Part shown: one piece after another, positions 50,373 through 58,830 of the stretch | How the letters are laid out: the number at the start of each line of letters is the position of its first letter | Numbering within the stretch: the stretch's first letter is position 1 | Assembly: GCA_000721275.1 (NCBI GenBank) | Contig: JOFO01000020.1 | Location: 1 to 64,000, forward strand | Length of the DNA: 64,000 nucleotides | Direction of reading: 5' to 3' | Origin: Microtetraspora glauca | GTDB lineage: Bacteria; Actinomycetota; Actinomycetes; Streptomycetales; Streptomycetaceae | The notes under the pieces: generated by a model | Seen by the model: only the letters and a program-made list of their open reading frames with translations | Told to the model about the DNA's origin: nothing | Database searches by the model: none | Translations under genes and position numbers: made by a program

Positions 50373-51050
50373 ATGACCGGGAAGTCCGGGGACGAGGCGT
50401 ACGACCCCGTCCAGGAGATGGCCCGCGAGGGCAGGAAGCTGGGCCGGAGCTTCGGCTGGCTGGCCGCGCTCGGCGTGATCCTCGTGCTCTGCGGGATCGT
50501 CGGCCTGGTCTACACCGGGCTCGCCACCCTGACCTCCATGTGGCTCTTCGGCTGGCTGCTGCTGATCGGCGGCCTGGTCGGGCTGCTCCAGGCGTACTCG
50601 TCGCGGGGCACGAGCTACTTCTGGCTGGCGGCGGTGGTCGCGGCGGTGAACCTGGCGGCCGGGTGCGTGGTGCTGCGCCACCCGGAGGGCACGGCCGAGG
50701 CGCTGACCATGTTCGCCGCGCTGCTGTTCCTCACCGGCGGCGTGTTCCGGCTGGTCGGCAGCGTGGTGGTGCGCGGCCCGCAGTTCGGCTGGACGCTGCT
50801 CCAGGGCGCGTTCGGGGTGCTGCTGGGCGTGCTGGTGCTCTTCGACTGGCCGGACAGCAGCCGGTACGTCATCGGCTGCTTCTTCTCGCTCGCGCTGCTC
50901 TTCGACGGGCTCGGGCTGGTCGCGATCGGCGTCGGCGGCCGGCGGATCGTCGGCATGGTCACCCCGCGACCGGACCGGGACACGGAACCGGCCACCCCGC
51001 CGCCCCCGGAGACGCCTCCCGGAAACGCACAAGACCAGTCGCCCTACTGA
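50373..51050 (+). CDS. HdeD-like / DUF308 membrane protein
   Basis: 225 aa with six predicted transmembrane helices in three helix pairs (DUF308), a charged N-terminal cytoplasmic segment and a Pro/Glu-rich tail. HdeD confers acid resistance in E. coli. The same role here is only a suggestion. GAGGAGG just upstream supports the ATG at 50373. It diverges from the hydratase gene across 72 bases. Confidence 0.82.
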   Translation: MTGKSGDEAYDPVQEMAREGRKLGRSFGWLAALGVILVLCGIVGLVYTGLATLTSMWLFGWLLLIGGLVGLLQAYSSRGTSYFWLAAVVAAVNLAAGCVVLRHPEGTAEALTMFAALLFLTGGVFRLVGSVVVRGPQFGWTLLQGAFGVLLGVLVLFDWPDSSRYVIGCFFSLALLFDGLGLVAIGVGGRRIVGMVTPRPDRDTEPATPPPPETPPGNAQDQSPY

Positions 51051-51180
51051 CGCGTACATGCGACATCGATCAGAAGGCGGCCGATAGGTGTCGACTTCTG
51101 GTCAGTAGGTCGGGAGACCCCTCGCGATTGCCAAGACTCGAAGCGTGGCGAGAATCGAGCACGAGGGTGGGAACCGGACC

Positions 51181-51699
51181 ATGGAGACCCGCGGAGGTGT
51201 CCCCGCCCGGCCACCGTCCTACGAAGGAGTCTGGCGCTTCACCGCTCCCGCGGTCGACGTCTCCGTCCCCCAGGCCCGGCACGCGGTACGCGACCTGCTG
51301 GCCCGCCAGGGAGTTCCGGTCCACGAGGACATCCGGCACGGGCTGCTGCTGATCGTCTCCGAGCTGGTCACCAACGCCGTGCGGCACGCGGCGCTGCTCT
51401 CCCCGGAGATAGCGGTCGAGGTGGCCATCGGGCCGGAGTGGGTGCGGGTGTCCGTCGAGGACAACCACCCCTACCGGCCCAAGGCCCTGGAGGCGGACTA
51501 CGGCCAGACCGGCGGCCGGGGGCTGCTCCTGGTGAAGGAGATCGCCCTGGAGGCCGGCGGCGCCTGCGACGTCGAGCACACCGCGGGCGGCGGCAAGATC
51601 ATCTGGGCGGCGCTGCCCCTGGCCCCGATGGCACCGGGGCCGGGGACGGCGGCGGACGGCCGGGTCACCAGCCCCCGGACGGACCCGTCAGCTCCCTGA
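51181..51699 (+). CDS. RsbW/SpoIIAB-type HATPase (third copy)
   Basis: 172 aa. N box SELVTNAVRH and the G boxes around VSVEDNHP and GGRGLLLVKEI are canonical, so it should bind ATP. ATG at 51181 is preferred to GTG at 51145 because it follows a GAGGGTGGG-like ribosome binding region. No anti-sigma antagonist or sigma factor gene is adjacent. The 3' end overlaps the convergent idi gene by 35 bases. Confidence 0.85.
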   Translation: METRGGVPARPPSYEGVWRFTAPAVDVSVPQARHAVRDLLARQGVPVHEDIRHGLLLIVSELVTNAVRHAALLSPEIAVEVAIGPEWVRVSVEDNHPYRPKALEADYGQTGGRGLLLVKEIALEAGGACDVEHTAGGGKIIWAALPLAPMAPGPGTAADGRVTSPRTDPSAP

Positions 51700-52297
51700 T
51701 CGCGGGACGCGCCGCGTCGAGCACCGTCAGGAACCAGGCGGAGAACGGCGCGGCGGCGTGCCGCTCGGCCAGCTCGGCGGCGGTGACGAAGGCGTACTCG
51801 CCGATCTCCTCCGGGTCCGGCCGCGGCGTGGCCTGCACCAGGCCGACGAAGAGATGGTTGAACTCCTGCTCCACCAGGCCCGAGGCCGGGTCCGGGTGGT
51901 TGTAGCGGACCGTGCCGGCCTCGCCCATCAGGGACGGGGAGACGCCGAGCTCCTCGAAGGTGCGCCGGGCGGCCGCCGCGAACGGCGCCTCGCCCGGGTA
52001 GGGGTGCCCGCAGCAGGTGTTCGACCACACGCCGGGGGAGTGGTACTTGCCGAGCGCGCGGCGCTGGAGCAGCAGCCGGCCCTCCTCGTCGAAGAGGAAG
52101 ACCGAGAAGGCGCGGTGCAGCTGCCCGGGGGCCTGGTGGGCGGCGAGCTTCTCGGCCGTGCCGATGGTGTTCCCGGCCTCGTCGACCAGTTCCAGCATGA
52201 TCGGCTCCGGGGTGGCGGACGGCTCCGTGCCGTTCGACGAGAGCTTCGACGCAAGCCCCGGCGCGATCTCGGCCGCGGTGCCCTGTGTGGTCGGCAT
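51665..52297 (-). CDS. idi: isopentenyl-diphosphate delta-isomerase, type 1
   Basis: 210 aa Nudix enzyme. It converts IPP to DMAPP, the starter of isoprenoid synthesis. The catalytic Cys lies in SNTCCGHPYPGE and the catalytic Glu in RTFEELGV, both family hallmarks. ATG at 52297 is 6 bases after GAAGGA; an ATG at 52303 is less well placed. Its product feeds the cis-prenyltransferase and HpnC/D in this window. The 3' ends of idi and the HATPase gene overlap. Confidence 0.94.
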   Translation of the reverse strand: MPTTQGTAAEIAPGLASKLSSNGTEPSATPEPIMLELVDEAGNTIGTAEKLAAHQAPGQLHRAFSVFLFDEEGRLLLQRRALGKYHSPGVWSNTCCGHPYPGEAPFAAAARRTFEELGVSPSLMGEAGTVRYNHPDPASGLVEQEFNHLFVGLVQATPRPDPEEIGEYAFVTAAELAERHAAAPFSAWFLTVLDAARPAIRELTGPSGGW

Positions 52298-52399
52298 ACC
52301 CATCCTTCGCTTCGGTCCTCGGCCCCTGGGGGCCACCCCAGTCTGCCGTACAAAACCGGCTTGTCCGCACTTCGGCGGCCGGAGCCCGCCGGGGACGGG

Positions 52400-53653
52400 T
52401 CAGACCCCGAAAGCCGCCGGATACGCGACCGTGCCCGCCGGGACCGGAGCCGAACCGTCCAGGACCAGCGCCATCATCGCCTCGTCCGGAACCTCGAAAG
52501 CTGGCTTGATTCCATATGCGGACGCCCGTGCGAAACCGAACCGGGGGTAGTACTCCGGATGGCCCAGGACGAGCACCAGCCGCTCGCCCGCGAGCCGCGC
52601 CGCGTCGAGCGCCGCCCGGACGACGGCCTGCCCGGCGCCCGTCCGCTGGTGCTCCGGCGCCACCGAGACCGGCGCGAGCGCCGTCGCCGGCGCCCCGCCC
52701 ACCCGGCAGCGGGTGATCAGCGCGTGCGCGGCGACCGAGCCGTCCGGCGCCTCGGCGACCACCGAGAGCCCGGGCAGCCAGGCGTCCGGGTCGGCGCGCA
52801 GGGCGTCGACCAGGTCGGCCTCGTCCGGGCGCCCGAAGGCCGCCGCGACGACCTCCCGGACCGCCGCCCGGTCGCCGTCCCGCTCGGCGCGGACCGGCCA
52901 GCGCGGGTCGGCCGGGCGGAGCACCAGGCCCGCGTAGCCGTAGTCGCCGCCGTGCGCGCGTCGGAGCGCGATCTCGGCCCGCGCCGCCGCCACGGCCTCC
53001 GCCATGCCGGGCACGGAGGTGTCGGCGGCGTCGGCGCGCGCCGCGAGCGGGACGTAGTACTCGTCCCAGTCGGAGTCGGGCTGGAGGAAGGTGCCGAGGA
53101 CGTGGTACCCGGCCGCGACCGCCGCCGCCGAGAGCTCCGCGACCGTACGGAGCGGATAGTGCTCGTCCCAGAAGGCACGGGCCTCCGGGGCGGGCGCCCC
53201 GGTGGTCCACGCGCACTCGGTGAGGACCAGCGTGCCGCCCGGCGCGAGCAGTCGGCGCCACTCGGCGAGCGCCCGGTCGAAGCCGATCACGAAGACCGAG
53301 CTCTCCGCCCAGACCAGGTCGAAGGAGCCGTCGGGATACGGCAGCGCGCCCATGTCGCCGCGTACGGCGCGGACGGAGCCGTCCAGGCCGCGCCCGGCGG
53401 CCGACGCGCGCAGCTCGTCGAGGAACGGCTCGTGGGTGTCGACGGCCGTGACCTCGGCGCCCGCCTCGGCGGCCAGGAGCAGCGCGGAGCGGCCCGGGCC
53501 GCAGCCCAGGTCGAGGACCCGCGGACGCTCCGGGAGCAGGCCGGCGAGCCCGAGGAGACGGCGGGTGGTGGCGTCGGAACCGGGGCCCTGCCGCGGCAGG
53601 CCGTGGTGCAGGGCGAAGAAGGCGTCGTGCAGGAAGGAAGCGTTGTCGGACAA
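52400..53653 (-). CDS. methyltransferase-GNAT acetyltransferase fusion
   Basis: 417 aa. Residues 1-250 are a class I methyltransferase (VLDLGCGPGRSALLLAAEAGAEVTAVD), and residues 275-410 are a GNAT domain with its acetyl-CoA loop in EHQRTGAGQAV and the C-terminal GHPEYYPRFGFARA strand. The two activities are joined in one frame without a break, so the fusion is real. It could modify the same substrate by methylation and acetylation. A short ORF with its own ribosome binding site precedes it. Confidence 0.85.
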   Translation of the reverse strand: MSDNASFLHDAFFALHHGLPRQGPGSDATTRRLLGLAGLLPERPRVLDLGCGPGRSALLLAAEAGAEVTAVDTHEPFLDELRASAAGRGLDGSVRAVRGDMGALPYPDGSFDLVWAESSVFVIGFDRALAEWRRLLAPGGTLVLTECAWTTGAPAPEARAFWDEHYPLRTVAELSAAAVAAGYHVLGTFLQPDSDWDEYYVPLAARADAADTSVPGMAEAVAAARAEIALRRAHGGDYGYAGLVLRPADPRWPVRAERDGDRAAVREVVAAAFGRPDEADLVDALRADPDAWLPGLSVVAEAPDGSVAAHALITRCRVGGAPATALAPVSVAPEHQRTGAGQAVVRAALDAARLAGERLVLVLGHPEYYPRFGFARASAYGIKPAFEVPDEAMMALVLDGSAPVPAGTVAYPAAFGV

Positions 53654-53724
53654 CGTGGGAAACCCTTGGTATGAGAGGGCCCCGGCCGACGACGTGACGG
53701 ACCGGTGGAAGAACCGGGATCAGG

Positions 53725-53796
53725 TCAGCCGGAGACCCGGGAGCTGAGGCTGGACCGGGTACGGCCGCGGGTGGCGGCCTCCATCGCGACGGTCAT
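53725..53796 (-). CDS. 23-aa upstream ORF of the fusion gene
   Basis: ATG at 53796 preceded by AGGAGCTGAGGTTG, ending at TGA 53725. The peptide is MTVAMEAATRGRTRSSLSSRVSG. It lies 71 bases upstream of the methyltransferase-GNAT start on the same strand. The Ser/Arg repeats near the end and the strong ribosome binding site suggest a leader peptide, though this is uncertain. Confidence 0.35.
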   Translation of the reverse strand: MTVAMEAATRGRTRSSLSSRVSG

Positions 53797-53873
53797 CAAC
53801 CTCAGCTCCTCTCACGCACGTGTTCGTCCGCCGAGCCTAACAGCCGCGCCGCCCCCGGGGCACGGGCCGAAGG

Positions 53874-54815
53874 TCACAGGCACAGCTTGGCCTCGTGCGC
53901 CGCGTGCCCGGCCGGCTCCAGCTGGAAGGTGCAGTGCTCCACGTCGAAGTGGTCGCCCAGGCAGCCCTGGAGGTCGTGCAGCATCTTCTCGTGGCCCACC
54001 GAGTCCAGCGCCGCCGCGTCCACCACCACGTGCGCGGAGAGCACCGGCATCCCGGAGGTGATGGTCCAGGCGTGCAGGTCGTGCACGTCCTCGACGCCCG
54101 GCAGGGCCAGGATGTGCGCCCGCACCTCCGCCATGTCGACGCCCTTCGGCGCCGCCTCCAGCAGCACGTCCAGGGTCTCCCGCAGCAGCTTCACCGTGCG
54201 CGGCACGATCATCAGGCCGATGACCAGGGAGGCGATCGGGTCGGCGTACTGCCAGCCGGTCAGCAGGATGATCCCGGCGGCGACGATCACCGTCACCGAG
54301 CCCAGCGCGTCGGCCAGCACCTCCAGATAGGCGCCGCGGACGTTCAGGCTCTCCTTCTGGCCGCGCATGAGCAGCGACAGCGACACGATGTTGGCCACCA
54401 GGCCGACCACGGCGAAGGCGATGGCCAGCCCGCCCTTGGTCTCGGCCGGCTCCATGAACCGCTGGACCGCCTCGTACAGCACGTACCCGCCGACGCCGAG
54501 CAGCAGCAGACAGTTGGCGAGCGCCGCCAGGATCTCCGCCCGGGCGAAGCCGAAGGTGCGGTTCCCGGACGGCGGCCGGTTGGCGAAGTGGATCGCCAGC
54601 AGCGCCATCGCGAGCCCGATCGCGTCGGTCGCCATGTGCGCCGCGTCGGCGATCAGCGCCAGCGAGTCCGCCATGATCCCGCCGACGATCTCGATCACCA
54701 TCACGGAGAGCGTGATCCCGAGCGCGATCCGCAGCCGGCTGCGGTACGCGGCGCCCGCGGTACCGGTCGGCGGCGTCCCCCCGTGGCTGTGCCCGTGGTC
54801 GTGTCCAGCCCCCAT
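53874..54815 (-). CDS. cation diffusion facilitator (CDF) metal exporter
   Basis: 313 aa. A His-rich N-terminus (HDHGHSHG) leads to six transmembrane helices, with the metal-site motif HMATDAIGLA in helix 2 and ADALGSVTV in helix 5. The C-terminal cytoplasmic domain has the typical ferredoxin-like fold and Zn-binding histidines. It exports Zn2+ or related metals in exchange for protons. ATG at 54815 is preceded by GGGAGG. The ACGGT/ACCGT repeat upstream may be the metal-responsive operator. Confidence 0.92.
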   Translation of the reverse strand: MGAGHDHGHSHGGTPPTGTAGAAYRSRLRIALGITLSVMVIEIVGGIMADSLALIADAAHMATDAIGLAMALLAIHFANRPPSGNRTFGFARAEILAALANCLLLLGVGGYVLYEAVQRFMEPAETKGGLAIAFAVVGLVANIVSLSLLMRGQKESLNVRGAYLEVLADALGSVTVIVAAGIILLTGWQYADPIASLVIGLMIVPRTVKLLRETLDVLLEAAPKGVDMAEVRAHILALPGVEDVHDLHAWTITSGMPVLSAHVVVDAAALDSVGHEKMLHDLQGCLGDHFDVEHCTFQLEPAGHAAHEAKLCL

Positions 54816-55232
54816 GAGATGGCCTCCCAGTCGTGTTGCGTCGGTGCCCCGAGACGTCAGTGAACTACGGGTGGGGGGTATGTGCAACACGGTACTGAAC
54901 ACCGTTGTCATTGCTCTGACCTGCGACGATGCGCATTCGGCCGACAATCGTGCGATCACCTGCCGGAATGCCGCCGACGACCGCGCCGGGCACGGTTTGG
55001 AGGGCGGGCCGCCGATCACGGATGATGATCGCGCGGTGCGCTGCGCATCCCGGCGGCGCGGGGCGGGCCGGCGGGAGTCCGGCGTGCGAAACCTCGGTGA
55101 ACTCGCGCTCCGTCCATCCGATAGCCTCTGCCGACGTGCCGCCGCCCGGCGCCCGGGGCCCGGAGCGCACCGTCGCGCCCGGGGCCGTCAGGCCCCCGCC
55201 GGCCCCCTGCCCGTCCCAAGGAGTGAGTTCGT
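54816..55232. other. 417-base intergenic region before the glycopolymer operon
   Basis: It holds the promoter side of the CDF gene (near 54880-54905) and of the CDP-alcohol operon, where TAGCCT near 55116 may be a -10. Open frames here lack ribosome binding sites. Confidence 0.5.
54889..54905. promoter_or_regulatory. short inverted repeat upstream of the CDF gene
   Basis: ACGGT (54889-54893) and ACCGT (54901-54905) form a 5-bp inverted repeat with a 7-base spacer about 75 bases before the CDF start, a possible metal-regulator site. Confidence 0.35.
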
Positions 55233-57047
55233 CTGTCGACCGCCATCCTCACCGGCCCGCCGGCACCCGGATCCTCGCTCGACGCTGATCTGCGGTCGCT
55301 CGGCTTCGACGTCCGCCGGGCCGCCGGCCCCGACGAGACGCGTACCCTCCTGGCCGCCGTCCCCGCCGGGGAGCGGGTCGCCCTGGTCGACCCCCGCTTC
55401 GTCGGGCACCTGCACGCCCTGCGCCTCGCGCTGACCGACCCCCGCTTCCCGGCCGCCGCCGTGCCCGGCGCGCTCACCGCGCAGCCCGAGGCCCGCCCGG
55501 CGCTCGCCCGCGCGCTCGCCGCCGCCCCGGCGCTCACCGCCCCGGCCGCCGCCGCGGCGGAACCGGACCTCACCGGGACCGTCGCCGACGCCCTCGACGC
55601 CGACGGCGTCGCCGTGCACCGGCCCGCCCTCGGCACCCTCGTCGCCACCGTCCCGGCCGACGACGACGCCCGCCGCGAGGCCCGCGCCGCCGTCGACGCC
55701 GTCGACGACGAGGCCGTCCGCCTGCGCTCCGCCGTGAAGGCCCACGACGGCTTCTTCACCACCTTCTTCATCAGCCCGTACTCGCGGTACATCGCCCGCT
55801 GGTGCGCCCGCCGCGGCCTCACCCCCAACCAGGTCACCACCGCCTCGCTGCTCACCGCCCTGATCGCGGCCGGCTGCGCGGCCACCGGCGAGCGCGGCGG
55901 CTACGTCGCCGCCGGCGTCCTGCTGCTCGTCTCCTTCGTCCTGGACTGCACCGACGGGCAGCTCGCCCGCTACGCGCTCAAGTACTCGACGATGGGCGCC
56001 TGGCTCGACGCCACCTTCGACCGGGCCAAGGAGTACGCGTTCTACGCCGGCCTCGCCCTCGGCGCGGCCCGGAACGGCGACGACGTCTGGACCCTCGCGC
56101 TCGCCGCCATGGTCCTCATGACCTGCCGGCACGTCGTGGACTTCTCCTTCAACGAGTCCAACGTCGAGGACACCGCCGCCCCCGGCTCCACCGCGAGGAC
56201 CAGCCTGGCCCTCTCCAGCCGGCTCGACAGCGTCGGCTGGACCGTCTGGGCCCGGCGCATGATCATCCTGCCGATCGGCGAGCGCTGGGCGATGATCGCC
56301 GTCCTCACCGCCGCGACCACCCCCCGGATCGTCTTCTGGGCGCTGATCGCCGGCTGCGCCTTCGCCGCCTGCTACACCACCGCCGGCCGGCTGCTCCGCT
56401 CGGTGAAGCGCCGGGGCGCCCGCTCCGACCGGGCCGCCGCGGCCCTCGCCGCCCTCGCGGACTCCGGTCCGCTCGCGCTCCTGGCCGGCCGGATCACCCG
56501 CCGCCTCCCCGTGCCCGCCCCGGCCGCGGCCCTCCTCGGCGCCGCCCTCGTGCTCGCCGTCGCGGCCACCGCCCCGGTCGGCGGCTGGGCCGCCGTCGCC
56601 GCCGCCGGCGGCTACGCGCTGCTGTCCGGCCGCGCCGTCGCCCGCCCCCTCAAGGGCCCCCTCGACTGGTTCGTCCCGCCGCTCCTGCGCGCCGCCGAGT
56701 ACGGCACGGTCCTGGTGCTCGCCGCCCGGTCGGACGTCCCGCAGGCCGTCCCCGCCGCATTCGGCCTGGTCGCGGCGGTCGCCTACCATCACTACGACAC
56801 GGTGTACCGCATCCGCGGCGGCACCGGCGCGCCGCCCGCCTGGCTGGTGCGCCTCACCGGCGGACACGAGGGGCGGACGCTCCTGGTGACCGTCCTCGCC
56901 GCGCTCCTCGTGGACCGCGGCGACGACTTCACCCTGGCGCTGACCGCCCTCGCGGGCGCGCTCGCGCTCGTGGTGCTCGTGGAGTCCATCCGCTTCTGGG
57001 TCTCCTCCGGAGCACCCGCCGTTCACGACGAAGGAGAAACAGCATGA
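55233..57047 (+). CDS. CDP-alcohol phosphotransferase with N-terminal domain, CTG start
   Basis: 604 aa. Residues 1-180 are an unrecognised alpha/beta domain. The CDP-alcohol phosphotransferase motif follows (DxxDGxxAR from Asp238, then GAWLDATFD with all four acidic residues), and then about eight transmembrane helices. It would transfer a phospho-alcohol from CDP to an acceptor. In-frame stop TGA at 55224 leaves no ATG/GTG/TTG before residue 77. AAGGAG at 55218-55223 sits 9 bases before CTG 55233, where the N-terminal sequence STAILTGPP begins, so CTG is the best start. Alternatively translation starts at GTG 55461, losing 76 residues. Confidence 0.82.
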   Translation: MSTAILTGPPAPGSSLDADLRSLGFDVRRAAGPDETRTLLAAVPAGERVALVDPRFVGHLHALRLALTDPRFPAAAVPGALTAQPEARPALARALAAAPALTAPAAAAAEPDLTGTVADALDADGVAVHRPALGTLVATVPADDDARREARAAVDAVDDEAVRLRSAVKAHDGFFTTFFISPYSRYIARWCARRGLTPNQVTTASLLTALIAAGCAATGERGGYVAAGVLLLVSFVLDCTDGQLARYALKYSTMGAWLDATFDRAKEYAFYAGLALGAARNGDDVWTLALAAMVLMTCRHVVDFSFNESNVEDTAAPGSTARTSLALSSRLDSVGWTVWARRMIILPIGERWAMIAVLTAATTPRIVFWALIAGCAFAACYTTAGRLLRSVKRRGARSDRAAAALAALADSGPLALLAGRITRRLPVPAPAAALLGAALVLAVAATAPVGGWAAVAAAGGYALLSGRAVARPLKGPLDWFVPPLLRAAEYGTVLVLAARSDVPQAVPAAFGLVAAVAYHHYDTVYRIRGGTGAPPAWLVRLTGGHEGRTLLVTVLAALLVDRGDDFTLALTALAGALALVVLVESIRFWVSSGAPAVHDEGETA

Positions 57048-57781
57048 TCGGCCTCGTACTGGCAGCCGGTGCCGGACGGCGACTGCGTCCCTACACCGAC
57101 ACCCTCCCGAAGGCCCTCGTGCCCGTGGACGGTGACACCACCGTCCTCGACCTCACGCTGAAGAACTTCGCCGAGATCGGCCTCACCGAGGTCGCGATCG
57201 TCGTCGGCTACCGCAAGGAGGCCGTCTACGCGCGCAAGGAGGCCCTGGAGGCGAAGTACGGCCTCACCCTCACCCTCATCGACAACGACAAGGCCGAGGA
57301 GTGGAACAACGCCTACTCCCTGTGGTGCGCCCGTGAGGTCCTCAAGCGCGGGGTGATCCTCGCCAACGGCGACACCGTCCACCCGGTCTCCGTCGAGAAG
57401 ACGCTGCTCGCCGCCCGCGGCAAGGGCCAGAAGATCATCCTCGCCCTCGACACGGTGAAGAAGCTCGCCGACGAGGAGATGAAGGTCGTCACCGCCGAGG
57501 GCGAGGGCGTCCGGAAGATCACGAAGCTGATGGACCCGGCCGACGCGACCGGCGAGTACATCGGCGTCACCCTCATCGAGGCCGAGGCCGCCGAGGCGCT
57601 GGCCGACGCCCTGAAGGCCACCTTCGAGCGCGACCCCGACCTGTACTACGAGGACGGCTACCAGGAGCTCGTCAACCGCGGCTTCACCGTCGACGTCGAG
57701 CCGATCGGCGAGGTCTCCTGGGTCGAGATCGACAACCACGACGACCTCGCCAAGGGCCGGGAGATCGCGTGCCGGTACTGA
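57044..57781 (+). CDS. nucleotidyltransferase (phosphocholine/polyol cytidylyltransferase family)
   Basis: 245 aa. N-terminal signature LVLAAGAGRRLRPYTDTLPKALVPV binds the NTP and Mg2+, and Asp near LANGD completes the site. The family activates phosphocholine, inositol-1-phosphate or sugar-1-phosphates as CDP or UDP forms. It supplies the CDP-alcohol donor for the two CDP-alcohol transferases around it. ATG at 57044 overlaps the stop of the first transferase (ATGA). Confidence 0.9.
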   Translation: MIGLVLAAGAGRRLRPYTDTLPKALVPVDGDTTVLDLTLKNFAEIGLTEVAIVVGYRKEAVYARKEALEAKYGLTLTLIDNDKAEEWNNAYSLWCAREVLKRGVILANGDTVHPVSVEKTLLAARGKGQKIILALDTVKKLADEEMKVVTAEGEGVRKITKLMDPADATGEYIGVTLIEAEAAEALADALKATFERDPDLYYEDGYQELVNRGFTVDVEPIGEVSWVEIDNHDDLAKGREIACRY

Positions 57782-58830
57782 CCCGACTGATCCCGTCGCC
57801 GGTCGTCGTCGACATCCGCAGGGGAGCGCTGGACGACCTGTCCGCGCTCCTCGCGGACCAGCGGATCTCCAGCAACGGCAAGATCGCCGTCGCCATCAGC
57901 GGCGGCTCCGGGCTCAAGCTCCGCGACCAGTTCGCACCCGAGCTGCCCGGCGCCGACTGGTACACGGTCTCCGGCGGCACCATCGACGAGGCCGTCAAGC
58001 TCGCCGACGCCATGCGCGGCAAGCGGTACGACGCCGTGGTCGCCCTCGGCGGCGGCAAGATCATCGACGTGACGAAGTACGCGGCGGCCCGGGTCGGGCT
58101 GCCGCTGGTCGCCATAGCGACCAACCTCTCGCACGACGGCATCTGCTCGCCGATCTCCACCCTGGACAACGACAACGGCCGCGGCTCCTACGGCGTCCCG
58201 ACCCCGATCGCGCTGGTCATCGACCTCGACGTGATCCGGGACGCCCCGATCCGCTTCATCCGCTCCGGCATCGGCGACGCGGTCTCCAACATCTCCGCCC
58301 TCGCGGACTGGGAGCTGTCCCACCGCGAGACCGGCGAGAAGATCGACGGCCTGGCCGCCGCCATGGCCCGCAGCGCCGGCGAGGCCGTGCTCCGGCACCC
58401 GGGCGGCGTCGGCGACGACGACTTCCTGGTGACCCTCTCCGAGGGCCTGGTGATGTCCGGCATCGCGATGTCGATCAGCGGCGACAGCCGCCCCTCCTCG
58501 GGCGCCTGCCACGAGATCAGCCACGCCTTCGACCTGCTCTTCCCCGCCCGCGCGGCCAGCCACGGCGAGCAGTGCGGCCTGGGCGCGGCCTTCGCGATGC
58601 ACCTGCGCGGGGCCCGCGAGGAGTCCGGCGTGATCGTGGAGACCCTGCGCCGGCACGGCCTGCCCGTGACGCCGGAGGAGATGGGCTTCACCGTCGACGA
58701 GTTCGTGCGCGCGGTGGAGTTCGCCCCGCAGACCCGGCCGGGCCGGTTCACCATCCTGGAACACCTCGACCTGTCCGACGACGAGATCAGGGACGCGTAC
58801 GCCGACTATGCCAAAGCCATCGGTAGCTGA
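57769..58830 (+). CDS. glycerol-1-phosphate dehydrogenase-like (EgsA/AraM) enzyme
   Basis: 353 aa, iron-type alcohol dehydrogenase fold. Metal ligands are visible in SHDGICSP, ACHEISHAFD and SHGEQCG, and GGGKIIDVTKY is the NAD site. Relatives AraM/EgsA reduce dihydroxyacetone phosphate to sn-glycerol-1-phosphate, the stereoisomer of archaeal lipids, and a few bacteria use it too. It would make the polyol phosphate that the neighbouring cytidylyltransferase activates. GTG at 57769 overlaps the previous gene by 13 bases. Substrate assignment is inference. Confidence 0.85.
   Translation: MPVLTRLIPSPVVVDIRRGALDDLSALLADQRISSNGKIAVAISGGSGLKLRDQFAPELPGADWYTVSGGTIDEAVKLADAMRGKRYDAVVALGGGKIIDVTKYAAARVGLPLVAIATNLSHDGICSPISTLDNDNGRGSYGVPTPIALVIDLDVIRDAPIRFIRSGIGDAVSNISALADWELSHRETGEKIDGLAAAMARSAGEAVLRHPGGVGDDDFLVTLSEGLVMSGIAMSISGDSRPSSGACHEISHAFDLLFPARAASHGEQCGLGAAFAMHLRGAREESGVIVETLRRHGLPVTPEEMGFTVDEFVRAVEFAPQTRPGRFTILEHLDLSDDEIRDAYADYAKAIGS

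Noticed and set aside
55223..55288. GTG at 55223 as start of the CDP-alcohol transferase gene
   Set aside because: It is in another frame and reaches a stop at 55288, so it cannot encode the protein.
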